64,000 nt of DNA from Fluviicola taffensis DSM 16823 (lineage in GTDB: Bacteria > Bacteroidota > Bacteroidia > Flavobacteriales_D > Crocinitomicaceae), in NCBI RefSeq assembly GCF_000194605.1, contig NC_015321.1:2976001-3040000 (forward strand), read 5' to 3'. Numbering within the stretch: the first letter of the stretch is position 1; each line of letters starts with the position of its first letter. This document shows, piece by piece, positions 1 to 8,284 of this stretch. The notes beneath the pieces were generated by a model. That model searched no databases, had not been told where the DNA came from, and was given only the letters and a program-made list of their open reading frames with translations. The translations under genes were made by a program, and so were the position numbers.

Positions 1-40
1 ACAAAATTACCTGTGACTTGAAATACCTTTAATGGTATAG

Positions 41-107
41 ACCTTCGTGAGATTTGTGTTTATCATGGTTTTATTTTAGCCATTTCAGATACGAATCTCA
101 CGAAGGT
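41..107. repeat. 14-bp inverted repeat with 39-nt loop
   Basis: The arms accttcgtgagatt (41-54) and aatctcacgaaggt (94-107) are perfect reverse complements, and the right arm is followed by a short T run. The element lies in the 259-bp gene-free left end, downstream of the minus-strand membrane-protein gene. It could be a terminator for a plus-strand gene outside the window, or a small repeat element. Nothing else is recognisable in 1-259. Confidence 0.6.
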
Positions 108-259
108 TTTTAGTCTTATTTTATTGCTGATAATCATTATTCAGTCCGTTATTCAGTTTCTTTATTTTTGAATTGGTTACTTGAATTTAAGACTTGTTAA
201 AGTTACTCCAACAAAAAACACGATTATTGAAAGCCAATTTTCTGTAGCGATTTAAGTGA

Positions 260-736
260 TTACGAATCTCTAGTGGTCAGTCTTCGGTTTCGGATACTAG
301 AAATCAAAATATTCAGTACGAAAATGATTTGTGCTCCAACAAGCATGTAAAACGCATAGATAATCCAATCTGTAGTTTCTTCCGATTGATTTTGCATGTC
401 TTCTAATACACTGTAGTCAGAAGTTATTGATGGCATTCCTTTCTGTTCTTGCTGAATAGCAAAATAGATGATAAGTAAACTGATAATTGTAAGTAAATAA
501 TGAGTTCCAAAAAGGTATTTATTCATCCGTTGTCTGAAGAGCTCAAAACAGAGGGAAATTCCTGCAAAAAAGATAAACAATCCAGCAAGTACTAGCCAAA
601 CAATACTTTTTGGAAGGACAATGTAGGTTTCATTAAAAACAATTGTTAGACTTTCTGATTGTTCAGACCAAGCCAATACTACAAAAATGAGAGCGGTTAT
701 GAAATAAATTACTGAAATAAAATAACCTTTGAACAT
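260..736 (-). CDS. Four-helix inner-membrane protein, unknown function
   Basis: The 158-residue product has four hydrophobic stretches at about residues 5-24, 44-68, 78-96 and 124-146, so it is probably an integral inner-membrane protein. A short polar loop rich in Gln, Ser and Glu separates helices 3 and 4, and the C-terminus is basic (RNRR), which favours a cytoplasmic tail. I recognise no family. It is last in a run of minus-strand genes (dehydrogenase, DUF3592-like protein, lipoprotein, this gene). The 70-bp gap to the lipoprotein gene leaves open whether it is cotranscribed. Confidence 0.7.
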   Translation of the reverse strand: MFKGYFISVIYFITALIFVVLAWSEQSESLTIVFNETYIVLPKSIVWLVLAGLFIFFAGISLCFELFRQRMNKYLFGTHYLLTIISLLIIYFAIQQEQKGMPSITSDYSVLEDMQNQSEETTDWIIYAFYMLVGAQIIFVLNILISSIRNRRLTTRDS

Positions 737-806
737 GCTTGAATGTAATCAAAATAGTTGGAATATGAATGTAATTGATATCATGTATGATTTTATTAAT
801 GTTAGA

Positions 807-1493
807 TTATCGGATAAACCGGAATGCTTTTCCATCATAAACATATCGGGTTCCATTGTTTTTGATGAATAGTTCATTTTTACCACCTGGATGAACTAAA
901 AGGGTATCTGCTTGGAAGCTGAAAATAGTTTTGCCTTTTGATTCGTTGATTTTTAAAATATCGATCACACTTGTTTCCAGATCTTTCCCCGAAATGTCGA
1001 TATCGCCCAAGTAATTTGTTTTTCCTTTTTCAAACAAAAATACAGATGCACCACAGTAATATTCAAAGGCCTGCTGACAAACAATAAAGCGTTTGTTGTT
1101 CTGTTTATTTTTGTAAAAATGCGGTTCGAAAAGATACAAATCTCCAGAACCTAATGATTTGTAACGCATCTTTTTTTGAGAATCGATAATCATCAGTCGA
1201 TTTCCGTAATCTGTTTCCGTATTTGGATATACAATTTTTCCGTCGGGATACGAATAATATCCTTCCAAAACATAAAATGAATCGAGTAGGTAAGCGGCTT
1301 GAATTTCAAATCCCTTTACTTGAATTCCCGATACAGTATCTGCTTTAAACTCGACGTACTCTACATTTTTCGAATCATCGGTTAAGGTAATTTCTGGTTT
1401 ACTGACTGTTTTAGCTATTGCTTGAATCTCTTTCTTCTCTTCAGAACAAGAATAACAAACTATGAGGATTAGAAGAACGTAAATTAATTTCAT
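807..1493 (-). CDS. Putative lipoprotein, unknown function
   Basis: A short hydrophobic leader ends in the lipobox-like VCYSCSEE, with Cys16 as the likely lipidation site. The 228-residue product is therefore probably anchored in the inner or outer membrane. The mature part is mixed hydrophilic sequence rich in Lys, Tyr and Phe, with no motif I can name. The gene starts one base after the stop codon of the upstream membrane-protein gene, which indicates translational coupling. The assignment as a lipoprotein is good; the function is unknown. Confidence 0.75.
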   Translation of the reverse strand: MKLIYVLLILIVCYSCSEEKKEIQAIAKTVSKPEITLTDDSKNVEYVEFKADTVSGIQVKGFEIQAAYLLDSFYVLEGYYSYPDGKIVYPNTETDYGNRLMIIDSQKKMRYKSLGSGDLYLFEPHFYKNKQNNKRFIVCQQAFEYYCGASVFLFEKGKTNYLGDIDISGKDLETSVIDILKINESKGKTIFSFQADTLLVHPGGKNELFIKNNGTRYVYDGKAFRFIR

Positions 1494-1494
1494 A

Positions 1495-1983
1495 CTAATT
1501 AAATGATAGATGAACCAAACCTGTTAAATTGCAAATCCCCAGGCTAATCATACCTATTCCTAGTAATCCAAAAATTACAGTGAGAAATAAGTTGAATTTA
1601 TTCTCATTTACAAAAACAAAATGCTTCGAATTTTTCGGATCATATAGTATTGGAAATGACTGATTGATTCGTTTTTTGTAAGTTCTAAATTTGCTAAGAT
1701 CTGAAGTTGAATAAATATACGGCCTCTCTTGAATCAATTCTCCAGAATTTGTGATGAATTCAACGATTGGCATTTTGGATCCTTCACTATCTGATTCGTA
1801 ACGGATAATTTTTCCAGTACCTGTGATTCCAATTCGATTTATTTTTCGAATAAATGCAAAACCGGAACCAGATACATAGCTTATTAAGCCTCCAAGTATA
1901 AAAAGGCAAATAGTAGGTTTGATAAACATGAATAGACCAAAAATGATGACTATTCCAACCCAATATTTTTCAAGAGACTTCAT
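1495..1983 (-). CDS. DUF3592-like membrane protein
   Basis: The 162-residue product has an N-terminal hydrophobic region (about 8-40), a soluble central domain, and a C-terminal transmembrane helix (about 132-155). The central part, with GTGKIIRYESDSEGSKMP followed by a VEF strand and a LYDP segment, resembles DUF3592 proteins, small bitopic membrane proteins of unknown role. It lies 9 bp after the dehydrogenase gene and 1 bp before the lipoprotein gene, so the three are probably one transcript. Confidence 0.7.
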   Translation of the reverse strand: MKSLEKYWVGIVIIFGLFMFIKPTICLFILGGLISYVSGSGFAFIRKINRIGITGTGKIIRYESDSEGSKMPIVEFITNSGELIQERPYIYSTSDLSKFRTYKKRINQSFPILYDPKNSKHFVFVNENKFNLFLTVIFGLLGIGMISLGICNLTGLVHLSFN

Positions 1984-1992
1984 TAAACTAAT

Positions 1993-2952
1993 CTAGATTA
2001 ATTCAGTTTTCAATGGTTTTCCATTCAATCCTGCAATCAAATTATCAATTGCCAGATCCAACATGGCTGTGCGTGTTTCGAGCGTTGCAGAACCAATATG
2101 CGGCAATACACAAACGTGCGGCATCGTCAAAAGCGGATTGTCTGCATGCATGGGTTCTGGGTTCGTGACATCCAATCCTGCTCCCCAAATGTGCTTTTTT
2201 TGTAAAGCGAGGATGAGGTCCAATTCGTTGTGAAATCCTCCGCGAGCTGTGTTAATGAAAATAGCAGACTGTTTCATTTGCTGGAAAACCTCGTCGTTAA
2301 AGATTCCAGTATTCTCGGTTGTCAGATTTGCATGAATAGATATCACATCGCTTTCAGCAAGCAATTCTTCCAATTCAACCCGTCTAGCACCCAATAGCTT
2401 TTCTGCTTCTTCGTTGTTTCCACGATTGTGGTAAATGATTTCCATATCGAAAACCGCTTTGCATCGTTTGGCTAAAGCAAAACCAATACTTCCCAAACCA
2501 AAAATTCCCAATGTTTTTCCGCGTAGTTCAATTCCAAAGTTTTCAATTTCCTGGCTGGCTTTCCAGTTATCTTCCAAGATTTGGTGATTGAGGTAGAACG
2601 CATTTCGTGCTACGGATTGAATCAAGAGAAATGCAGTATCTGCCGTTGCATTTGTGAGAACTCCAGGTGTATTTCCAACTTTTATTCCAAGTTCTTTGGC
2701 CGCTTCCAAATCTACGTGGTCATATCCCACAGAATGGAGCGAAATGACTTTCAAATTAGGGCACGCAGCCATCAATTCGCGGTTCAACTGATTCATACCA
2801 ACATTCAGTAAGCCATCCACTTTTTGACAATGAGCAACGAGTTCTTCGGGTGTTAGATTGCGATCTTCTTCCCAAACTGTTACATCAATTCCCGCTTTGT
2901 GGAGACGCTCCATACCAAAGTCCATGATTGGACGGGTTACGAATATTTTCAT
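1993..2952 (-). CDS. D-2-hydroxyacid dehydrogenase (NAD-dependent)
   Basis: The 319-residue length is normal for the D-isomer-specific 2-hydroxyacid dehydrogenase family. A Rossmann dinucleotide motif GIFGLGSIG lies near residue 150. The catalytic triad region is present: INTARGG gives the substrate-binding Arg, LDVTNPEP the Glu, and LPHIGSAT the His near residue 285. Such enzymes reduce glyoxylate, hydroxypyruvate or other 2-ketoacids with NAD(P)H, and the exact substrate cannot be read from sequence. The start ATG is followed by the typical N-terminal KIFVTRP strand. It heads the minus-strand group that includes the DUF3592-like and lipoprotein genes. Confidence 0.92.
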   Translation of the reverse strand: MKIFVTRPIMDFGMERLHKAGIDVTVWEEDRNLTPEELVAHCQKVDGLLNVGMNQLNRELMAACPNLKVISLHSVGYDHVDLEAAKELGIKVGNTPGVLTNATADTAFLLIQSVARNAFYLNHQILEDNWKASQEIENFGIELRGKTLGIFGLGSIGFALAKRCKAVFDMEIIYHNRGNNEEAEKLLGARRVELEELLAESDVISIHANLTTENTGIFNDEVFQQMKQSAIFINTARGGFHNELDLILALQKKHIWGAGLDVTNPEPMHADNPLLTMPHVCVLPHIGSATLETRTAMLDLAIDNLIAGLNGKPLKTELI

Positions 2953-3040
2953 GTTGTTTTAAAAAATCGGTTGCATAAAGCTACCACGAAGAGCTGAAGC
3001 AAACAAGGTGATTGTGTTATACTTTGCTAATTAATAATTA

Positions 3041-3400
3041 TCACATTGCTAATTTATCTAGTGCTTCTTCCAATGTCTTCAAAAAGTTAACTTGTTTCCC
3101 CTGATTGCTTTCATACATGAAATCGGTGATGCTTTTGCCTGTATACGCAGAGAAATCTCCAACAATCACCAGTCGCATGCGGTAATTGGAAAACTTTTGA
3201 AGCATTTCTCCTGCCATTCCGTTCTTCAGATCGAAAAAAGTAGGATTGATGTTCTTTTCGTAGATAATCATGCGGTCGAAACCTTGGTAATAGAGATTTC
3301 CGAGCAAGTCCACGCCGTCTTCCTCTTTTTCGATGAGGTAGTTGTCGGAAGTGATTTCCGCGATTTGTATTCCGTTTGTTTCGTGTGATTCAATATGCAT
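3041..3400 (-). CDS. DUF4180 domain protein
   Basis: This 119-residue soluble protein matches the DUF4180 pattern: an N-terminal strand, then NYLIEKEEDGVDLLGNLYYQGFDRM, shown here in part as EEDGVDLLGN, then an acidic/aromatic helix and the LVIVGDFSAYTGKS motif. DUF4180 proteins are small alpha/beta proteins related to the STAS-like SpoIIAA fold, without established function. There is an 88-bp gap to the downstream dehydrogenase gene. No neighbour suggests a specific role. Confidence 0.85.
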   Translation of the reverse strand: MHIESHETNGIQIAEITSDNYLIEKEEDGVDLLGNLYYQGFDRMIIYEKNINPTFFDLKNGMAGEMLQKFSNYRMRLVIVGDFSAYTGKSITDFMYESNQGKQVNFLKTLEEALDKLAM

Positions 3401-3495
3401 GCTTTTTTATTTTTTATTGCAAAGAATTACAAATATAACTTGGAGCCCTCAGCACCCTGTAGTTAATTTATAAATTTCAATTTATTAAATCAATA

Positions 3496-3965
3496 TTCTA
3501 CTTTTTTCCATTGCCGAAAAAGTAGCAAAAAGTCTAGGCGCGGTAAACCAATCGACCTGTTTGAAGGTCATGACAGAATTTCTCATAAACTCGTCGTTCC
3601 TCCTCAAACAGTATGAGAAATTTCCCTGTCATTTTCTTCACAGGTGCCCGATTTTGTTCACGAATGCGCCGGATTTAGATTCCCATAAGCTGGGTTATTT
3701 TGGCTTCGGCTAAACGATTTATTCATTCTAACGAGGATTTGGGTCTCATTCCTCGAAGTGAGTGTTAAGAAAAGTCCTGAGCTGTAGTTTTATCAAAAAG
3801 CGTAAAACCTAAAGTGTTTGTAAAACTGCTTTAGGTTGTCGTTTGGATATAGCGCAGCGCAATCCATTCTTTTTGAATTAAAACAAAGCTAAAGGACTTT
3901 TTAGCGAACGGCTTGGAATGAGACAAGACTTTTGTTCCACTTTTTGGCGACTGAAAAAGTGGAAA
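3496..3965. repeat. Dispersed hairpin-bounded repeat (MITE-like)
   Basis: This 592-bp gap (3401-3992) has no credible gene. It opens with the hairpin ctacttttt/aaaaagtag (3498-3506, 3517-3525) followed by gcaaaaagtctagg. It ends with a similar hairpin in opposite orientation, ccacttttt/aaaaagtgg (3937-3945, 3954-3962), so the segment has inverted ends about 465 bp apart. Bases 3496 to about 3725 are homologous to 46732 to about 46950, including the shared block aactcgtcgttcctcctcaa. This fits a non-autonomous mobile or REP-like repeat, but no transposase is visible in the window. Confidence 0.6.
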
Positions 3966-3992
3966 ATGAAATTTTTGTTTTCAATAGAGGCA

Positions 3993-4583
3993 TTATAAAG
4001 TGATTTCATTCTTGTACAACTCCACCAAACTTTCAAATGAAATCCGATTGGCAGCTCTTGGAGAAGTCGAATACAAAACAACTAGTTCAATGGTTCTGTC
4101 TTGATATTGAAAGGAACTTTTGATGGGTCTTTTTCCCGTTGGAAATCGGTGTTTGATTTCGTGACTTGCCAAAAACTGATTGAACCACCTTGCAGCGCTT
4201 TCTTTCCCAGAACTGCTGGTGAAAATGATTTTTTGAATCGTTGGGTTTTCATCCAAAATCTGAAAGATATTCATGTACTCCACAATCTTCAGATTTTCAT
4301 CCAATGAACTATTGTCGTTGCGCAAAATATGTTTTCCCATATCGGTGATAGCTACGTGCAATTTTCGCAAGAGGCTTTTCCGTTCTTCAACGGCTAATTC
4401 TCCCGTTTGATATACCAACTCCGTATTCGAAATTCGAGCAATGACTTTCCAGAATTGATTGGCTTTGTTTGGATAAAAGAAATCGAAGGACCAGTTTCTG
4501 GTGGTCGGGGGAAAGGTTCCAACAATCAAGACTTTGCTTTTTTCGGGAGCAAACCAGTTCCAAGGATGAAGTTCTTTTTGCAT
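3993..4583 (-). CDS. Uracil-DNA-glycosylase-superfamily protein
   Basis: The 196-residue product has the early superfamily signature VLIVGTFPP followed by FFYPNKANQFWKV, which matches the water-activating and substrate-pocket loops of the UDG-like fold. A later IIFTSSSGKESAARWFN segment matches the second part of the fold. Members excise damaged bases, but this subgroup (starting with HPWNWF) is uncharacterised, and the canonical catalytic GQDPYH box of family-1 UDG is absent. The ATG at 4583 is chosen because the conserved HPWNWF segment follows directly. The gene is flanked by two repeat elements and stands alone. Confidence 0.8.
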   Translation of the reverse strand: MQKELHPWNWFAPEKSKVLIVGTFPPTTRNWSFDFFYPNKANQFWKVIARISNTELVYQTGELAVEERKSLLRKLHVAITDMGKHILRNDNSSLDENLKIVEYMNIFQILDENPTIQKIIFTSSSGKESAARWFNQFLASHEIKHRFPTGKRPIKSSFQYQDRTIELVVLYSTSPRAANRISFESLVELYKNEITL

Positions 4584-4607
4584 CCTCTAAAATAATCATT
4601 TTCCACC

Positions 4608-4711
4608 TCCTTGTACTTCTCGATACTTCCCACAATTGTCAGTTCGAGTGTCCGACATTTTAGTCGGACTTATCGAGAACGACATGTGGGAAACTCGAAC
4701 TGACAGGGAGG
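4608..4711. repeat. Nested-palindrome repeat, copy A
   Basis: The outer arms tgtcagttcgagt (4637-4649) and actcgaactgaca (4693-4705) are perfect complements. An inner hairpin gtccgac/gtcggac (4650-4656, 4663-4669) lies between them. Related copies are at 8953-9013, 19726-19820 and 22170-22268, all intergenic. The arrangement is REP/BIME-like. Confidence 0.75.
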
Positions 4712-4714
4712 TTT

Positions 4715-5290
4715 TCACTTTTCAATGAACTTCCCAGTTTTCTCGATACGGTACTTCTTCACATCAATAACGGGTTCTTCACCCATGTAATTATAGTTGG
4801 TCACCACCACTTCATTTGCGGTTATTTTCCCTACTGAATAGAATGCAGATTCTGCAATCTCGTCATAGGAGATCATCACTTTGTCAATGACTTGATAATC
4901 TTCTTTCGTGTAGGAAATCAGGTAGGTTTTCATTTCGTATTCTGCTGCTAAGGTGATTACAATCATGTCTACAGGAGTTGATAGAGCGATGCGGTATCTT
5001 GCATGAAAGTTCTCGTAATTCGAATCGATACTTCTCAATTTTAATTTGGATATAATCTTTTCGGAAAGTTTATTTTCGCCATTGCAATTGTCAAAATTGG
5101 TGGAATCAACCACTGGAAGTTTTATGAAAGGAATAGTAGCGAGTAAATCGGGTTTCGTTTTTTGAGTGCTTTCGGGATCCTTTAATAATTCTGCCCGTTC
5201 TTTCGCTTCGGAATCAGTAGTCGATTCGTTCCCCGAACAAGAGATTAAGCAAATTAGGCTAAGTGTGATTGAAAGAAGTTTGAAATGCAT
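4715..5290 (-). CDS. Putative lipoprotein, unknown function
   Basis: I place the start at 5290 because the product then begins MHFKLLSITLSLICLISCSG, a textbook lipoprotein leader with lipobox LISC. An upstream ATG at 5341 would add 17 charged residues before the signal and is less likely. The mature protein of about 175 residues has an acidic, Thr/Glu-rich linker and then a beta-rich domain without a recognised family. It stands between the nested repeat and a small Cys-rich lipoprotein gene. Confidence 0.75.
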   Translation of the reverse strand: MHFKLLSITLSLICLISCSGNESTTDSEAKERAELLKDPESTQKTKPDLLATIPFIKLPVVDSTNFDNCNGENKLSEKIISKLKLRSIDSNYENFHARYRIALSTPVDMIVITLAAEYEMKTYLISYTKEDYQVIDKVMISYDEIAESAFYSVGKITANEVVVTNYNYMGEEPVIDVKKYRIEKTGKFIEK

Positions 5291-5397
5291 GCCTTTTGAT
5301 TTGTGAAGTTCTAAGTTAGGAATATTTCCTTTGTTCTTCATAGATCTTGCGGTTTCACTTTAACCACGAAGAGCATAAAAACGTGCATTGATTTCCG

Positions 5398-5613
5398 TTA
5401 TTTAATCTTGCAACTCGTTTCGTTCATTGGAATATTTCCATAGTTGTGATCGTAGTAATTTTGACACTCTTTCTCAGCAGCTTCTTTGTTCGATTTAATC
5501 TTAAACGCTTCGATGGTACCTCCAGGGTTTGTGCACTCGCAAGTACGTATTTTCTTACAGTTACAAAGCAATAAACTAGAAAGGGCGATTAAAAGGATTC
5601 CTGTTTTTTTCAT
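5398..5613 (-). CDS. Small Cys-rich lipoprotein
   Basis: This 71-residue product has a signal ending LLLCNCKK, so a lipidated cysteine is likely. The short mature part holds further cysteines in CEC, KEC and TSC. After lipidation of one Cys the rest could form disulfides in the periplasm or outside. No family is recognised. Similar tiny lipoproteins are frequent in Flavobacteriia. The leader and in-frame Cys pattern support a real gene despite its size. Confidence 0.65.
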   Translation of the reverse strand: MKKTGILLIALSSLLLCNCKKIRTCECTNPGGTIEAFKIKSNKEAAEKECQNYYDHNYGNIPMNETSCKIK

Positions 5614-5684
5614 CTTGAGACAAATTTGTTTCTGAGTGCAAAGATATTTTAAAATAGGATGTTGAAGGGTTTTGATGAGAAACT

Positions 5685-5852
5685 TTAATAAATCTCCATA
5701 GGATAAAGTAACAAATGAGAATAGCCAAGGTCGCGGAAGAAATAAATAACAAATGGAAAATCTCCTGAGCTTTTCCAGGTTTTCTTTAAAATTGGTTCAT
5801 TGATCGTAGCTTTTCCATGAGGGGACAGTTCGTTTTTATACCTCTCTATTGT
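5685..5852 (-). pseudogene. Possible C-terminal gene remnant without start
   Basis: In the 281-bp gap between the two lipoprotein genes, one minus-strand frame is open from a TAA at 5853-5855 to a TAA at 5685-5687. It encodes a protein-like stretch including KKTWKSSGDFPFVIYFFRDL. It has no start codon and no recognised homolog. It may be the tail of a decayed gene or chance. Apart from this I see nothing in 5614-5894. Confidence 0.3.
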
Positions 5853-5894
5853 TTATGGAGGGTTTTTATCCATCATTATGTGAACGGTTGTGCG

Positions 5895-6467
5895 TTATTC
5901 CTTGACTAAAAATACCAAAAACTTTATCCGAGGGACAGTAAATCCTATACTTTCATCATATTCATTTATAAGTACTTTACTCAATCCAATTTTTGAGTTG
6001 GGATAGGAATTTCGATATGTTTTTACAATGTCTAAATTTGAAATTTTTGACCAAACGAGTGAACAGTTAATGTTACTTTGAGGAAACAATAACTGAAATT
6101 TAGTAGAATCAAATGGAATTGAATAGTTTAATAGTTGTAATTTGGTTTTATCGATTTCGGAAGTCAGAAAGGAAAAGTCAGTTGATGAATTCCAAAGTAA
6201 AGTATCTGGATTTGGACTAAATTTCCAATAGGTATAATCGTTCACTACATTCGAATTTGTGTCGATATACAGAGGTAATGAATCATTCGTGAGTTCCGAA
6301 GATGCTAAATTGTATTCATAAACAGATTCCAACGAATCCCCAATTTTTAAGATCAAGAGATTTCCGCTTGATTGGTAATAGTTTGAACTAATTGTTGGTT
6401 GAATTTTATCTTTTTTACAACTAAAAAAAATTAAACCAATTAAAAGAAAGAATAAAGGTGTTCTCAT
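5895..6467 (-). CDS. Putative lipoprotein, unknown function
   Basis: The leader MRTPLFFLLIGLIFFSCKKD contains a clear lipobox (IFFSC, Cys17). The mature part of about 170 residues is rich in Ser, Asn and Leu and has no named domain; its composition suggests a beta-sheet periplasmic or surface protein. It is separated by more than 100 bp from both neighbours and is probably monocistronic. Confidence 0.75.
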   Translation of the reverse strand: MRTPLFFLLIGLIFFSCKKDKIQPTISSNYYQSSGNLLILKIGDSLESVYEYNLASSELTNDSLPLYIDTNSNVVNDYTYWKFSPNPDTLLWNSSTDFSFLTSEIDKTKLQLLNYSIPFDSTKFQLLFPQSNINCSLVWSKISNLDIVKTYRNSYPNSKIGLSKVLINEYDESIGFTVPRIKFLVFLVKE

Positions 6468-6590
6468 AAGTTCGAGATTAATGTTTTTAATTTGTGAGTT
6501 ATGAGTAGTAACGTTTTATTCTCAAAAGAGGTTGGTGATTTCTATGTGAAAGATATTCCGATCTTAATCTAAGAGAAACAATTCGATTCA

Positions 6591-7520
6591 CTATTTATCT
6601 GCAACTACAACGACTACATTTCCTTTTTTGTGTCCCAATTCCACATACTCGTGTGCCTCACGTACTTGATCTAGTGGGTATGTTCTGTCTATTACGGGTT
6701 TCAAATTTCCTTCAGAAATGTATTGCTGGAAAAGATCGAGGTAGTGTTTTTTCTCAGAGGTCATCGATTTAATTGAAACGTACCTTCCTGTTTTAACCAG
6801 TAAGGGTTTCAATTGTGAAGCGGGAATTTTTCCAACAGCATCAAAGATGATGTCAAATCGTGCGCCCAATCGAGGAATATCGGTTCGGTCGTAAGCAATG
6901 GCTTCGTAAGCTCCAATCGACTTTGCGAGGTCCAAGTTGGCATTACTGCAAACTGCTGTAACCTGTGCTCCAAATTGATTAGCCAATTGAACAGCATAAG
7001 TACCCACACTTCCCGAAGCACCGTAAATGAGTATTTTATCAGATTTTTCGATCTTGGCTTTCAAGAGTAAATTTAGTGCAGTCATGGCCCCAATGGGAAG
7101 GGTTGCGGCTTCTTCAAACGTGAGTTCTTTTGGCTTGTGTGCAACAACGCCTTGTTTCCCGCTTTCGGGAATGCAGACATATTCGGCATAAGCGCCTTGT
7201 TTCAAACCTGTGGTCGTTCCATAGACTTCATCGCCCACTTGAAATTGGGTCACATGATTTCCAATTGCTTCCACGATTCCTGAAAATTCAAGCCCTAAAA
7301 CAGGGCGCTTGGGTTTGGTGATTCCCGTGAATAAGCGCAAAAGAATAGTGAAGAGTTTAGAACCAGGAAATACTCCTCTGCGCATCCAAATAGTTCCTGC
7401 TGTAACAGAACTTGCCCGAACCCGAACTAACAATTCTTTTCCCTGAGGAATCGGTTTTGGAAGTTCTTCGGGTTGAAGGACATCTGGAGTTCCATAGTTT
7501 CTGTATACAATTGCTTTCAT
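6591..7520 (-). CDS. Zinc-free MDR NAD(P)H:quinone oxidoreductase-like
   Basis: I use the internal ATG at 7520, because the family begins MKAIVYRNYG and the 11 residues upstream are non-conserved. The 309-residue product has the GroES-like N-domain (LVRVRASSVTAGT, LGLEFSGIVEAIG) and a Rossmann domain with ILIYGASGSVGTYAVQLA. The catalytic zinc ligands of true alcohol dehydrogenases are absent, so it belongs with quinone-reductase or reticulon-4-interacting-like MDR proteins that use NADPH to reduce quinones or enones. The substrate is unknown. It is monocistronic, preceded by the purine-rich stretch aaagaga. Confidence 0.88.
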   Translation of the reverse strand: MKAIVYRNYGTPDVLQPEELPKPIPQGKELLVRVRASSVTAGTIWMRRGVFPGSKLFTILLRLFTGITKPKRPVLGLEFSGIVEAIGNHVTQFQVGDEVYGTTTGLKQGAYAEYVCIPESGKQGVVAHKPKELTFEEAATLPIGAMTALNLLLKAKIEKSDKILIYGASGSVGTYAVQLANQFGAQVTAVCSNANLDLAKSIGAYEAIAYDRTDIPRLGARFDIIFDAVGKIPASQLKPLLVKTGRYVSIKSMTSEKKHYLDLFQQYISEGNLKPVIDRTYPLDQVREAHEYVELGHKKGNVVVVVADK

Positions 7521-7650
7521 ATTCTCTTTGCACGAAGGGGTTTGAGATTGCAAGATAAAAGGTGATCTTTAGCTTCAAAGCGGTGTTGTGATGAAAGGTG
7601 AGAAGGGATTTGTTAGCGGATGGAGGAAGTGGCTAGTTGTTTCTATAATG

Positions 7651-7710
7651 TACGAGCGTGACGCTCGCACCAGCTTTGGGGACAAGCTACTCGCGTCAGC
7701 TTGATGTAAG
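7651..7710. repeat. GC-rich REP-like palindromes
   Basis: In the gap between the MDR gene and the toxin gene, the palindrome cgagcgtgacgctcg (7653-7667) is followed by agctttggggacaagct (7672-7688) and a further GC-rich stretch. The GC content is well above its AT-rich surroundings. It is probably a REP-type intergenic element, and could also act as a terminator at the end of the parDE transcript. Confidence 0.45.
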
Positions 7711-7731
7711 AGACACAAATCTGTGGTTTTT

Positions 7732-8025
7732 CTATATTTTACTTTTCAAGTCCATCTGTACATGTAAAACTCTTTCAATTTCTATCTCATTTTTAGAAAT
7801 TTCTCGATAGAAAATAAGATGTTCACCACATTTATAACCGAGAACATTTAGTGAAAGAATTTCATAGGGTTTTCCAAGTTTTGGATTACTAGCCAAATCC
7901 ATGCATGAGGCAATTAGTAAGTTATAATATTTCTCAGCTTGATTTTCTGACCATTCTTCAACGGTATAATCCCAAATTTCTATTAGATCGTTGAGCGCTC
8001 TTCTAGTAAATTTATAATTAGCCAT
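7732..8025 (-). CDS. RelE/ParE-family toxin
   Basis: The 97-residue product has the ParE-like order: FTRRALNDLIEIWDYTVEEW at the N-terminus, a GKPYEI segment, then a beta-hairpin with YKCGEHLIFYREI and a C-terminal VLHVQMDL. ParE toxins poison DNA gyrase, whereas RelE cleaves mRNA on ribosomes; the helical DLIEIWDYT start and lack of the RelE catalytic set favour ParE. The ATG follows the antitoxin stop directly (TAG then ATG), so the two are translationally coupled. Confidence 0.9.
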   Translation of the reverse strand: MANYKFTRRALNDLIEIWDYTVEEWSENQAEKYYNLLIASCMDLASNPKLGKPYEILSLNVLGYKCGEHLIFYREISKNEIEIERVLHVQMDLKSKI

Positions 8026-8268
8026 CTATTTTTTTCTCGCTTTTAGACTTTCTAAAAACTGATTAGACTCAAAATCTTCAGCAATTCCGCTATCAATCCC
8101 TTCTTGAATTGCTTTTCGTAACGAAATAATTTTGTTTTCTTCCTCTTCAAGAAGGCGAAGACCAGCACGTACAACTTCACTTGCATTATTGAACCGACCT
8201 TTATTGACAGTGCTTTCAATAAAACTCTCAAAATGATTTCCTAGAGATATAGATGTATTACGTCCCAT
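8026..8268 (-). CDS. ParD-like ribbon-helix-helix antitoxin
   Basis: The 80-residue product starts MGRNTSISLGNHFESFIES, the beta-strand and first helix of a ribbon-helix-helix DNA-binding dimer, followed by GRFNNASEVVRAGLRLLEEE, the CopG/ParD signature. The acidic, flexible C-terminus would wrap the ParE toxin. It is the first gene of the pair, as usual for parDE, and a perfect palindrome lies just upstream, which fits autoregulation. Confidence 0.92.
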   Translation of the reverse strand: MGRNTSISLGNHFESFIESTVNKGRFNNASEVVRAGLRLLEEEENKIISLRKAIQEGIDSGIAEDFESNQFLESLKARKK

Positions 8269-8284
8269 GTTTTACTTTTTAGCT

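Noticed and set aside
2581-2811. Plus-strand ORF inside the dehydrogenase gene
   Set aside because: Antisense shadow of a well-supported gene, with Cys/Arg-rich unlikely composition.
3878-4081. Small minus-strand ORF overlapping the UDG-like gene
   Set aside because: It is out of frame with the UDG gene and runs into the hairpin repeat.
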